A program made the position numbers and the translations under genes. The notes below the pieces were generated by a model, which searched no databases, was not told the DNA's origin, and saw only the letters and a program-made list of their open reading frames with translations. Below are positions 25,116-35,057 of a DNA stretch of 64,000 nt, piece after piece (positions within the stretch are counted from its first letter, which is position 1; each line of letters starts with the position of its first letter). This DNA comes from Halolamina sediminis (GTDB lineage: Archaea > Halobacteriota > Halobacteria > Halobacteriales > Haloferacaceae): positions 992,001 through 1,056,000 of the forward strand of contig NZ_CVUA01000001.1 in the NCBI RefSeq assembly GCF_001282785.1. Reading direction: 5' to 3'.

Positions 25116-25823
25116 ATGGAGAACGACGACGCCCTTTCTCGCCGCTCGTTCATTCGCGCGGGCACCGCCGGCGCCGCCGCGTCGATGGCGGCCGGGACCG
25201 CGGCGGCACAGGAGGGAACCGAGACCGCGACGCCGAACGGGACCGCGACCGGGACTGACACCGGTACCTCAACGGGTACCGACGGCGGCACCGCGACCGG
25301 CACCGAGGGCGGCGGTGGCGGTGGTGGGGGCGGCGGCGGTACCACCCACACCGTCGACATGACCGACCAGTTGGTGTTCGACCCGGCAGATATCAAGATC
25401 GAGGTCGGAGACACCGTCGTCTGGGAGAACGTCGGGACGGTCGGCCACAGCGTGACGGCTTACGAGGACAACATTCCGGACGGAGCCGACTACTGGGCCT
25501 CGGGCGGGTTCGACGCCGAGCAGCCCGCGCGGGACGCCTACCCCGAACAGGGAGACATCCCCGGCGGCGAGAGCTACCAGTACACCTTCGAGACGCTTGG
25601 TACGCACGAGTACTTCTGTATCCCCCACGAGGGGGTCGGCATGGTCGGGTCAGTCGAAGTCGTCGAGAGTATCGAGACGCCGGCGCCGACCGGACCCGCG
25701 GTGCCCGACAGCGCGAAGACGCTGGGTGTCGGCGCCGCCTTCGCGATGGTCGCGACGCTGCTGATCGCGTACTTCTTCCTCCAGTTCGGCGGCGACAGCC
25801 CCGGACACGAGGACGAGGAGTAG
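25116..25823 (+). CDS. Halocyanin-like blue copper protein, membrane-anchored
   Basis: A protein of 235 residues. A Tat signal (SRRSFIRAG, then an Ala-rich h-region and AAAQ) is followed by a Thr/Gly-rich linker with a run of Gly. The plastocyanin-like domain has the copper ligands GHSVTAY (His) and FCIPHEGVGM (Cys, His, Met). A C-terminal membrane segment (FAMVATLLIAYFFLQF) anchors it outside the cell. Likely a small electron carrier. A TATA-like TATTCAC lies about 30 bases upstream of ATG 25116. Confidence 0.9.
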   Translation: MENDDALSRRSFIRAGTAGAAASMAAGTAAAQEGTETATPNGTATGTDTGTSTGTDGGTATGTEGGGGGGGGGGGTTHTVDMTDQLVFDPADIKIEVGDTVVWENVGTVGHSVTAYEDNIPDGADYWASGGFDAEQPARDAYPEQGDIPGGESYQYTFETLGTHEYFCIPHEGVGMVGSVEVVESIETPAPTGPAVPDSAKTLGVGAAFAMVATLLIAYFFLQFGGDSPGHEDEE

Positions 25824-25824
25824 G

Positions 25825-26883
25825 CTAGAACAGTCCGCTTCTCTCCCGGATCGCTTCGTAGCAGTCCACGTACGTCTCGACCACAGCGTCGTGACCGAAC
25901 CGCTCGAACAGTTCGTTGTACTCCCGGCGTGGGACGTTCCCGGCCGCGGTGATCACCTCGGCCATCTCCTCGGGGCTGGTGACCCGGCGGCCGCGGTCGA
26001 CGCCCTCGACCAGTTCGTGGGCGCTGGAGTCGGCCTGGTACTCGACAACGCCAAGACAGCCACACGCGAGCGCGCGGAGGAGTTCGGTCGCGAACGGCTC
26101 CACGCCCGCAGTCTGGGCGAACACGTGGGCGCCCTTGTAGATGCTCACGCGCTCGCGCTCGGGCAGCGCGCCAGTGAAGGTGACCCGGTCGTCGATGCGG
26201 AGCTCCCGCGCGGCGGTCTCGACGGCCTCGCGCTCGGGGCCGTCGCCGACGATCGCCGCCGACCAGTCCCGCCGCCGGCGCTCCGCGAGCGCGAGCAGGA
26301 GCGTCCCGACGTTGGCGTGTTCGTCCAGCCGGCGGGCGTACACCACGTCGAAGCGGTCGTCGGCTGGCGTTTCACGGATCATCTCGAGGTCGATGCTCTC
26401 CGGCACGACCCGAACCGAGCCGTCCTCGGCGCCGTGCTCCCTGACCCGCGTGCGGATCAGCTCCGAGGGGACGGTGACGAGGTCGCCCGCGCTCGCGGCC
26501 CGCGTCTGGCTCCCCGGTTCGGTCGCGCCGTCGCCGAACCAGTCGACGAGCACGGGCGTCCGGAGCATCGTCCCGATTTTCTCGGCGACGGCGACGTGTC
26601 GCGGCGGCCCGTGGACCGCGTGGATGGCATCGGCGCCCGCGCGCCACAGCGCGGTCGGGAGTTTCGCCGCGAACGCCCCAGTCGCGGGCTCTCTGGTCAC
26701 TCGCCGGTACTCGATCCCCTCGTGTTCGAACGTCGGCACGGCGTCGCCGCCCCACCACTGCGCACAGAGGTACGTTACCTCGTGTCCGCGATCGGCGAGC
26801 AGGCGGGCGGTCCGGCGCGCTCGCTCCAGCCCCCGACGCTCGACGCTGTGGGCGGTCTCCATGGAGACGAACGCGACGTGCAC
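25825..26883 (-). CDS. Glycosyltransferase family 4 protein
   Basis: A protein of 352 residues from a GTG start giving MHVAFVSMETAHS, the usual opening of haloarchaeal GT4 enzymes. The C-terminal domain has AIVGDGPEREAVE, VTFTGALPERE and the nucleotide-sugar motif GVEPFATELLRALACG (E-x7-E-like). It probably adds a sugar to an S-layer glycan, lipid or polysaccharide; neither donor nor acceptor is evident. It abuts the halocyanin stop by one base. Confidence 0.85.
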   Translation of the reverse strand: MHVAFVSMETAHSVERRGLERARRTARLLADRGHEVTYLCAQWWGGDAVPTFEHEGIEYRRVTREPATGAFAAKLPTALWRAGADAIHAVHGPPRHVAVAEKIGTMLRTPVLVDWFGDGATEPGSQTRAASAGDLVTVPSELIRTRVREHGAEDGSVRVVPESIDLEMIRETPADDRFDVVYARRLDEHANVGTLLLALAERRRRDWSAAIVGDGPEREAVETAARELRIDDRVTFTGALPERERVSIYKGAHVFAQTAGVEPFATELLRALACGCLGVVEYQADSSAHELVEGVDRGRRVTSPEEMAEVITAAGNVPRREYNELFERFGHDAVVETYVDCYEAIRERSGLF

Positions 26884-26987
26884 GGCGTGAGGTTGCTTCC
26901 CGGGGGGTAAAAACAGCCCCGACTCGTTTTGGCCCGGCGGCGTTCGGCACCGATACCTAAGTAAGGGGCGAACGGCTATTGTCGTCA

Positions 26988-27104
26988 ATGGCAAACCTAT
27001 CCACCGAGGACGATCAACGGTACGCGAAGCAACTGTTCATCCTCATCGTAGCGTGGCTGGTACTGGTGATTGGTGCAGGTGTGCTGATGATCTTCTTCCT
27101 CTGA
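26988..27104 (+). CDS. 38-residue single-pass membrane protein
   Basis: ATG 26988 to TGA 27104 encodes MANLSTEDDQRYAKQ followed by a 23-residue hydrophobic segment of Leu, Ile and Val. A TATA-like ACCTAAG lies about 30 bases upstream, giving leaderless spacing. Polar N-terminus plus one C-terminal helix is typical of small regulatory membrane subunits. I do not recognise the family. It is divergent from the glycosyltransferase. Confidence 0.7.
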   Translation: MANLSTEDDQRYAKQLFILIVAWLVLVIGAGVLMIFFL

Positions 27105-27303
27105 GCGCGGGCACGGCACGGCGCGACGGGTGAACTCTCCCGGCGCGACGGGCGAACGGTCCCAGCGCTACGGTTGGTCGAGGAGTTTGTCGCCGAGAGA
27201 CGGCGGTCTCGGCAGAAACGTCGCCGTATCGGTTTACAGCACGATTACCGCGGAGTGTCTGTACTGGAGCACGGAGGCTCCGGCAGGAACTTCGCCGTGT
27301 CGG

Positions 27304-27567
27304 TCAGAGCATCCCTTCGGCTTCCAGCCCCTCCAGCACGTCCTCGACGAGAGAGTCGACGTCGCTGTAGGGGAACTCCTGCTGCCCGCCGAGCTTGGCG
27401 GCCAGCTCCATCGCGGTGAACGACACGTCGCCGGCCTCGAACCGCGTGCTCGGTCCCTCGGGGAGCGCGGGCACGAGGTCCATCTGACTGTCGACCGGGA
27501 AGTCGGCGCCCTCGAAGGCGTCGGTGAGCTGTGCGCGGAGTTCGCGTTCGGTTTCCTCGTCGACCAT
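27304..27567 (-). CDS. MTH865 family protein
   Basis: An 87-residue protein with the MTH865 helical fold pattern: ELRAQLTDAFEGADFPVDSQ, then ALPEGPSTRFEAGDVSFTAMEL and ending in VEDVLEGLEAEGML. This is an EF-hand-like archaeal/bacterial family of unknown function. The ATG at 27567 is preferred over an in-frame TTG nine bases upstream. Confidence 0.85.
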   Translation of the reverse strand: MVDEETERELRAQLTDAFEGADFPVDSQMDLVPALPEGPSTRFEAGDVSFTAMELAAKLGGQQEFPYSDVDSLVEDVLEGLEAEGML

Positions 27568-27674
27568 ACTCCCCAATGCCGCCGAACGCCGGATAAGCGT
27601 TTCCGAAACGCGGGAGAACCTCCCGTGGGTTCCCTCGGCGGGGAGAACCCCCGACGATTGGCCGGAACCGCCCC

Positions 27675-27680
27675 GCTTTA
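27675..27680 (+). promoter_or_regulatory. TATA box of the M42 peptidase gene
   Basis: GCTTTA lies 26-31 bases before ATG 27706, matching leaderless spacing and deciding the start over an in-frame codon at 27694. Confidence 0.5.
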
Positions 27681-27705
27681 GACGGTTCGGCCGGTGCTAC
27701 GGGGT

Positions 27706-28752
27706 ATGGCGTTCGACTTCGACTTCGACCTGCTGAAGGAGCTAACCGAGGAACGGGGCGTCCCCGGCTACGAGGACCGCGTGCGCGATCTGGTGCGCGA
27801 GGAACTCGAAACGAGCACCGACGACGTCCGCACCGACGCGATGGGCAACGTCGTGGGCACGATTGAGGGCGACGCCGACTACTCCGTCGCCGTCGCCGCC
27901 CACATGGACGAGATCGGTTTCATGGTCAAGCACGTCACCGACGACGGCTTCCTCAAGATCGACGCGCTCGGCGGCTGGGACGCGCGTGTGCTGCGCGCCC
28001 AGCGCGTGACCGTCCACGGCGAGGAGGACGTGACCGGCGTGTTCGGCTCCGTCCCACCGCACACGCTCGACGAGGAGCCCGACGGCGAGGAGGAAGTCGG
28101 CGACCGCGTCGTCGACCTCGGCCGCGACGCCGAGGAAGTGAAAGAGCTCGTGAGCGTCGGCGACCTCGTCACGATGGATCAGACGACGGTGCAGATGGGC
28201 GACTCGGTCACGGGGAAGGCGCTCGACGACCGCGTCTGCCTGTTCGCGATGCTCGAAGCCGCCCGGGAGATCGAGAACCCCGACGCGACGATCCACTTCT
28301 GTGCCACGGTGCAGGAGGAGGTCGGGCTCCGCGGCGCGACCGCCCTCGGCGTCGACGTCGATCCGGACCTCGCGATCGCGCTCGACGTGACGATCGCGAG
28401 CGACATCCCCGGCGTCAGCGCGGACAAGCACGTCACGACGCTCGGCGACGGTGCCGCGATCAAGCTGAAGGACAGCTCCGTCATCACGACGCCGAAAGTC
28501 CACAAGCGCCTCCGCTCGGTTGCCGAGGACGAGGAGATCGACCACCAGATCGAGGTGCTCCCCTCCGGCGGCACCGACACGGCGGGGTTCCAGAACACCA
28601 ACGGCGCCAAACCCGTCGGCGCGATCTCGATCCCGACACGCTACCTCCACACGGTCACCGAGACCGCCAACGGCGACGACATCCGCGCCACGATCGACCT
28701 GCTGACAGCGTTCCTCGAGAGCGAGGACGGCGAGCACGACTACTCGCTGTAA
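27706..28752 (+). CDS. M42 family metallopeptidase (TET-like aminopeptidase)
   Basis: A protein of 348 residues. Metal and catalytic residues are visible: AAHMDEIGFMV (His-x-Asp), DDRVCLFAML (bridging Asp), CATVQEEVGLRGA (Glu-Glu), ALDVTIASD (Asp) and the C-terminal PTRYLHTVTE (His). M42 enzymes are dodecameric cobalt/zinc aminopeptidases that finish cytosolic peptide degradation; some act as deblocking aminopeptidases or glucanases. Confidence 0.93.
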   Translation: MAFDFDFDLLKELTEERGVPGYEDRVRDLVREELETSTDDVRTDAMGNVVGTIEGDADYSVAVAAHMDEIGFMVKHVTDDGFLKIDALGGWDARVLRAQRVTVHGEEDVTGVFGSVPPHTLDEEPDGEEEVGDRVVDLGRDAEEVKELVSVGDLVTMDQTTVQMGDSVTGKALDDRVCLFAMLEAAREIENPDATIHFCATVQEEVGLRGATALGVDVDPDLAIALDVTIASDIPGVSADKHVTTLGDGAAIKLKDSSVITTPKVHKRLRSVAEDEEIDHQIEVLPSGGTDTAGFQNTNGAKPVGAISIPTRYLHTVTETANGDDIRATIDLLTAFLESEDGEHDYSL

Positions 28753-29252
28753 CCGACCACGTCGACGAGAGTCGGAGACTCTCGTCTGCCATCGAGGGAC
28801 TCCGTCCCTCGGGCGACCGGAAGCCGTCGGCTTCCGGTGACGTTGTCAGAAGCGGAGCTTCTGACTGCCAGTCGCACGTAGTCCGACGACGGCGCACGAG
28901 CCACTGCGCGCTCCGTCGCGCGGTCACTGAACCCATGCCGTGATCGTGTGTGACCGACGACGGCGCGCGACCGACTGCGGCCTCCGGGCCGCAGTACGGA
29001 GCCGACGCCGTGATTGTGTGTGACCGACGACGGCGCACGACCGATTGCGGCCTCCGGGCCGCAGTACGGAGCCGACGCCGTGATCGTGTGTGAGCGTGGA
29101 GGGGCCGCTCCTGCCGGCTTTCGACCCCGCACACGCCGCGAACCGGGGCCCGTTCCTACGCGGTGGGATTTGCCGACACCCACTCCTAAGAGGAAACCCC
29201 TTTCTCGGATAGGGTCGAATCACGAGTACACCCGTCCCCGAGTGACCAACAG
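28753..29252. repeat. Hairpin array with CGGAG-type loops and a 70-bp tandem repeat
   Basis: A gene-free 500-bp stretch. Four near-perfect palindromes come first: 28764-28786 (10-bp stem, loop GGA), 28793-28811 (8-bp stem, loop TCC), 28816-28838 (10-bp stem, loop GTC) and 28845-28865 (9-bp stem, loop GGA). A fifth is at 28904-28923. Then a 70-bp unit occurs at 28938-29007 and 29008-29077, with a partial copy from 29078. Each unit holds the palindrome CTGCGGCC-TCCG-GGCCGCAG or a near copy. After about 29100 I see only the promoter region of the small zinc ribbon gene. Confidence 0.85.
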
Positions 29253-29390
29253 ATGAAGGAGTACGAGTACGTCTGTCAGGAATGTGGGCAGCAGATCGAG
29301 GTCAACGGACCGATGCGTGAGGCGATCATGAAGAACGGTTGCCCGGTCTGCTCTGCGCCCGCCGACACCGACCACTTTTCGCAGATCTGA
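29253..29390 (+). CDS. 45-residue zinc ribbon protein
   Basis: ATG 29253 to TGA 29390 encodes MKEYEYVCQECGQQIEVNGP and continues to a second Cys pair, CPVCSA. Two CxxC pairs 23 residues apart form a zinc ribbon. Such mini-proteins are frequent in haloarchaea and several have been linked to stress or motility traits, but function here is unknown. The next gene's stop begins at the very next base, on the opposite strand. Confidence 0.8.
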   Translation: MKEYEYVCQECGQQIEVNGPMREAIMKNGCPVCSAPADTDHFSQI

Positions 29391-29855
29391 TCAGGCGTCG
29401 CGGTCGACCTCGGTGCGCCGGCCAGTCACGTTCGTCGTCTCGAACTCGTAGAGTCGAATGTCGAGATCCTCCTTCGGCTCGCCCCAGATTTCGAACAGCG
29501 GCCGCTTCGCGTCGCCGTACTGTTCGATCTGGTCGATCGAGAGCTCCGCGGGGTCGATCTCCGACAGCGTCCCCGCGGCGACGACGCTGCGGTACACCTC
29601 CTCGGCACCCGCCGCGTCGTCGCCGTAGACGACGAACCGCGCGTTGGTGCTGGCCTCCAGGAACCGACGCTTCTCGCTCTCGGGTGTCGAGACCAGCCGA
29701 AGGTAGAACGCCCGCTTCTCGGGGTCGTAGCCGTACGAGACCGGTGCCGCGTACGGGTCGTCGTCCTCCGCCAGGGAGAGCACTCCCGTCTCGTTCTCGC
29801 CGAGGAACGCGTCGGTCTCCTCGGGTGTCATCTCGGTCTCTCGGGCGAGTGGCAT
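29391..29855 (-). CDS. Pyridoxamine 5'-phosphate oxidase-like FMN-binding protein
   Basis: A protein of 154 residues with the split-barrel flavin-binding pattern: AFLGENETGVLSLAEDDDPYAAPVSYGYD near the N-terminus, RAFYLRLVSTPESEKRRFLE, then ARFVVYGDD. The family includes F420- or FMN-binding reductases as well as PNPOx; the cofactor is not decided by sequence. A second in-frame ATG lies eight codons downstream. Confidence 0.82.
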   Translation of the reverse strand: MPLARETEMTPEETDAFLGENETGVLSLAEDDDPYAAPVSYGYDPEKRAFYLRLVSTPESEKRRFLEASTNARFVVYGDDAAGAEEVYRSVVAAGTLSEIDPAELSIDQIEQYGDAKRPLFEIWGEPKEDLDIRLYEFETTNVTGRRTEVDRDA

Positions 29856-29933
29856 CTGTATCTCGACTCAAACGGAGCTTGGGGTTAAGTGATTTCGATC
29901 GGGCCAGACGAGCGGAGACGACGGTTGCTCGGA

Positions 29934-30569
29934 TTACCCGTCGGCGAACACGTCGCCGAGCAGCTTCCGTTGGGCCGCGACGAGGTGTTCGGTGAACGTC
30001 GACTGAGAGATCCCCAGCTCCTCGGCGAGCTCGGTCGCGTTCGCCCCCTTGGGCCGCTCGAAGTACCCCTGCCGGTACGCCGTCTGCAGTACCTCGAACT
30101 GCCGATCGGTGAGCTTCCCGCGGTTGACGAACCGCCGGTCATCGTTGCTCCCCGACAGCGGCGGCTGGAGGAGCTGTTGGACGTCCGCGGAGGGGAACTC
30201 CTCGCGCAGCGCCGCCATCGCGTCTTGGAGCGTCTCGAACTCCGCGGCGTGGAACACCAGCGTGAGCTCCTCGCCGTCGGCGAGGTAGCGGTGGATCGGG
30301 CAGTCGAACCCGCCCAGACACGCACACGGGCAGTCGCCGACGTGTTCGGTCCGGTACACGTCCGCGGTGCCGTACGAGAAGATCGGCTCCAGATCGGCGT
30401 CGCCGGCCACCTCGTCCGCGTCGACGAGGAACTCCGTCACCGTCTCCCCCGCGGGAGAGACGCTCGTCGAGATACTCTCGACGACGGCGCCCGTCGTTCG
30501 CGAGAACCCGGCAACAGGACAGCCCGCCGGGCTGTCGAACGTCACCGTCGCCCGGATACCGGAACTCAT
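29934..30569 (-). CDS. Bat-like HTH transcription regulator (HTH_10)
   Basis: A protein of 211 residues. The C-terminal HTH_10 domain (KLTDRQFEVLQTAYRQGYFE, GANATELAEELGISQSTFTE) is the DNA-binding part of bacterio-opsin-activator type regulators. The N-terminal half holds a Cys cluster, CPCACLGGFDCPIH, which could sense metal or redox state. The target genes are unknown; the divergent winged-helix gene is 138 bases away. Confidence 0.9.
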   Translation of the reverse strand: MSSGIRATVTFDSPAGCPVAGFSRTTGAVVESISTSVSPAGETVTEFLVDADEVAGDADLEPIFSYGTADVYRTEHVGDCPCACLGGFDCPIHRYLADGEELTLVFHAAEFETLQDAMAALREEFPSADVQQLLQPPLSGSNDDRRFVNRGKLTDRQFEVLQTAYRQGYFERPKGANATELAEELGISQSTFTEHLVAAQRKLLGDVFADG

Positions 30570-30707
30570 GCCCTCACCTACTGTTCGGTGGGTCTTGAGT
30601 GCGGTGGTCCGGGGGCCGTCCGAACCGTGCCGGGGCGATAGGGCCTAATAAACCCCCCACGATATCCGTGGTTCACGCTTGTTGGAGTAGGGCCCACACA
30701 GTTGGGT

Positions 30708-31073
30708 ATGAGCTACGCCGTCCCGCCCACACAGAACCGTCCTCCGGAAACTGCCGGCGAAGAACTGCTCCAGGCGGAGAGCGAGATCACCGATCTGCTC
30801 GCGGTTCTCGACGATCCCGACTGCCGTGCGGTCCTCGAAGTCACCGGCGAGCAGCCCCTCTCGGCCACCGAAATCGTCGAGCGCTGTGACATCCCCTCTT
30901 CGACCGCGTACCGGAAGATCGAGCGGTTGGTCGACGCCGGCTTGCTCCGGGAGGGCGTCCGCATCCGGAGCTCCGGCAAGCACGCCAGCGAGTACCGCCG
31001 CAGCGTCGACCACGTCGAACTGTCCATCGGCGACGGCGGGACGGAAGTTCGCGTCGTCGAGCGCGACGAGTAG
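30708..31073 (+). CDS. Winged-helix transcription regulator
   Basis: A protein of 121 residues. An ArsR/MarR-type winged helix is visible: LLAVLDDPDCRAVLEVTGEQ, LSATEIVERCDIPSSTAYRKIERL and a wing region near GLLREGVRIRSSGKHASEYRRS. ATG 30708 is chosen over a TTG two codons earlier. It precedes the mutase gene by 125 bases on the same strand but that gene has its own TATA box. Confidence 0.87.
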   Translation: MSYAVPPTQNRPPETAGEELLQAESEITDLLAVLDDPDCRAVLEVTGEQPLSATEIVERCDIPSSTAYRKIERLVDAGLLREGVRIRSSGKHASEYRRSVDHVELSIGDGGTEVRVVERDE

Positions 31074-31167
31074 CGAGCCGAGAGCGGATCTCGTCGACAG
31101 ACGATCGAGTTCTCTATTGCAGTAACTGATTTACGACGCGGGCTCGCGCCGTCCAGGGAGCCGAACC

Positions 31168-31177
31168 CTTCATAATC
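31168..31177 (+). promoter_or_regulatory. TATA-like box of the mutase large-subunit gene
   Basis: CTTCATAATC is AT-rich and ends 21 bases before ATG 31199, consistent with leaderless transcription of a separate unit. Confidence 0.5.
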
Positions 31178-31198
31178 GTTCCGGCGAAAGGGAGAGCC

Positions 31199-32899
31199 AT
31201 GTACGACGACGAGGATCTCGCGGAGATCCGCGAGTCCCGCGAAGAGTGGGAGGCGGAGACGTTGGACCCGACCATCGACGCCTACGGCGAGCGAAAGGAT
31301 CGCTTCGCGACGGTCTCGAACCTCGGGATCGATCGACTGTACGACCCCTCGGATGTCTCCGATCTCGACTACGAGGAGGATCTGGGCAACCCCGGCGAGT
31401 TCCCGTTCACCCGCGGGCCGTATCCGACGATGTACCGCGGTCGGACGTGGACGATGCGCCAGTTCGCCGGCTTCGGCTCCGCCGAGGACACGAACGAGCG
31501 CTTCCATTATCTGATCGAGGAGGGGCAGACGGGACTGTCGACGGCGTTCGACATGCCGTCGCTGATGGGGATCGACTCCGACGACCCGATGGCGCTCGGT
31601 GAGGTCGGGAAGGAGGGCGTCGCCGTCGACACGCTGCGGGATATGGAGATCCTGTTCGACGGGATCGACATCGGCGAGGTGTCGACCTCGTTCACGATCA
31701 ACCCCTCCGCGCCGGTGATCTACGCGATGTACCTCGCGCTGGCCGACGAGCAGGGCGTCCCCCGCGAGGAGGTCCGTGGCACCCTCCAGAACGACATGCT
31801 CAAAGAGTTCATCGCGCAGAAGGAGTGGGTGATCCCCCCGGAGCCGTCGCTCGACATCGTCACCGACACGATCGAGTTCGCGACCCAAGAGACGCCGAAG
31901 TTCAACCCCGTCTCCATCTCGGGCTACCACATCCGTGAGGCGGGCTCGACGGCGGTCCAGGAGCTCGCGTTCACCCTCGCCGACGGGTTCGCGTACGTCG
32001 AGGACTGCCTCGACCGCGGGATGGACGTCGACGAGTTCGCGCCCCAACTGAGCTTCTTCTTCAACTCCCACAACTCCATCTTCGAGGAGGTCGCGAAGTT
32101 CCGCGCCGCGCGGCGCATCTACGCCCGCGTGATGGACGAGTGGTACGACGCCGAGAAGGACGCCTCGAAGAAGCTCAAGTTCCACACCCAGACCGCCGGG
32201 CAGTCGCTGACCGCCCAACAGCCGCTCAACAACATCGTCCGCGTGACGATTCAGGCGCTGGCGGGCGTCTTCGGCGGCACCCAGAGCCTCCACACCAACT
32301 CCTACGACGAGGCGCTGGCGCTGCCCAGCGAGGAGGCGGTCCGGGTCGCGCTGCGCACCCAGCAGATCATCGCCGAGGAGTCCGGCGCCGCCGACAGCGT
32401 CGACCCGCTTGCGGGCTCGTTCATGGTGGAGAGCCTCACCGACGAGGTCGAGGAGGAGGCCATGGAGTACATCGAGTCGATCAAGGAGATGGGCGACGGC
32501 TCTGTCCGCGACGGCGTGCTCACGGGGATCGAGGAGGGCTTCTTCCACCGCGAGATCCAGGAGGCGTCCTACGAGTACCAGGAGCGCGTCGAGGACGAGG
32601 AGGAGACCGTCGTCGGCGTCAACAAGTACGTCTCCGAGGAGGACACCTCCCCCGAGGTGCTCAAAGTCGACGAGGAGGTCGCCGGACACCAGCGCGAGCG
32701 CCTGGAGTCGGTCAAGCAGGAACGCGACGACGCGGCCGTCGAGGCCGCGCTCGACGACCTGCGCGAGGCCGTCGAGAACGACGAGAACGTGATGCCGTAC
32801 ATCGTCACCGCGGTCAAGGCGTACGCGACGATGGGCGAAATCATGGACGTGTTCGAGGCCGAACACGGCGGCTACCGCGAGAAGATCGGGCTGGCCTGA
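31199..32899 (+). CDS. mcmA1: Methylmalonyl-CoA mutase, catalytic (large) subunit
   Basis: A protein of 566 residues, the usual length of the archaeal catalytic chain without a B12 domain. The TIM-barrel substrate region shows EFPFTRGPYPTMYRGRTWTMRQ, FAGFGSAEDTNERFHYLI and GLSTAFDMPSLMG. QSLTAQQPLNNIVR and GGTQSLHTNSYDEALALP are also family marks. It isomerises methylmalonyl-CoA to succinyl-CoA with the small subunit at 3517. The partner and MeaB are 27 kb away, so assembly is in trans. Confidence 0.95.
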   Translation: MYDDEDLAEIRESREEWEAETLDPTIDAYGERKDRFATVSNLGIDRLYDPSDVSDLDYEEDLGNPGEFPFTRGPYPTMYRGRTWTMRQFAGFGSAEDTNERFHYLIEEGQTGLSTAFDMPSLMGIDSDDPMALGEVGKEGVAVDTLRDMEILFDGIDIGEVSTSFTINPSAPVIYAMYLALADEQGVPREEVRGTLQNDMLKEFIAQKEWVIPPEPSLDIVTDTIEFATQETPKFNPVSISGYHIREAGSTAVQELAFTLADGFAYVEDCLDRGMDVDEFAPQLSFFFNSHNSIFEEVAKFRAARRIYARVMDEWYDAEKDASKKLKFHTQTAGQSLTAQQPLNNIVRVTIQALAGVFGGTQSLHTNSYDEALALPSEEAVRVALRTQQIIAEESGAADSVDPLAGSFMVESLTDEVEEEAMEYIESIKEMGDGSVRDGVLTGIEEGFFHREIQEASYEYQERVEDEEETVVGVNKYVSEEDTSPEVLKVDEEVAGHQRERLESVKQERDDAAVEAALDDLREAVENDENVMPYIVTAVKAYATMGEIMDVFEAEHGGYREKIGLA

Positions 32900-32936
32900 T
32901 CGGTTCGCGACTCCCCTTTCCGTCCCGTTGTAGGTG

Positions 32937-32944
32937 GGTTTATG
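32937..32944 (+). promoter_or_regulatory. TATA-like box of the acetyl-CoA synthetase gene
   Basis: GGTTTATG ends 28 bases before ATG 32973 and supports that ATG over an in-frame codon at 32934. Confidence 0.45.
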
Positions 32945-32972
32945 TCTGCACCGACCCACCATCGTGGTGACT

Positions 32973-34961
<1,989 letters not shown>

Positions 34962-35057
34962 ACGACAAGGGACGATATACAACGACATACGGGGGGTCAC
35001 CGAGCCGTCAGTCGTTCCCCCGATACGTTTTGCGGATACAGCGGCACTTCCGACAGG

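Noticed and set aside
24161-25414. N-terminal extension of korA
   Set aside because: The frame is open but runs antisense through the flavin reductase and halocyanin genes; the conserved KorA start is at 24160.
28938-29094. CRISPR array at the 70-bp repeats
   Set aside because: The whole 70-bp unit is repeated with few changes, so there are no distinct spacers.
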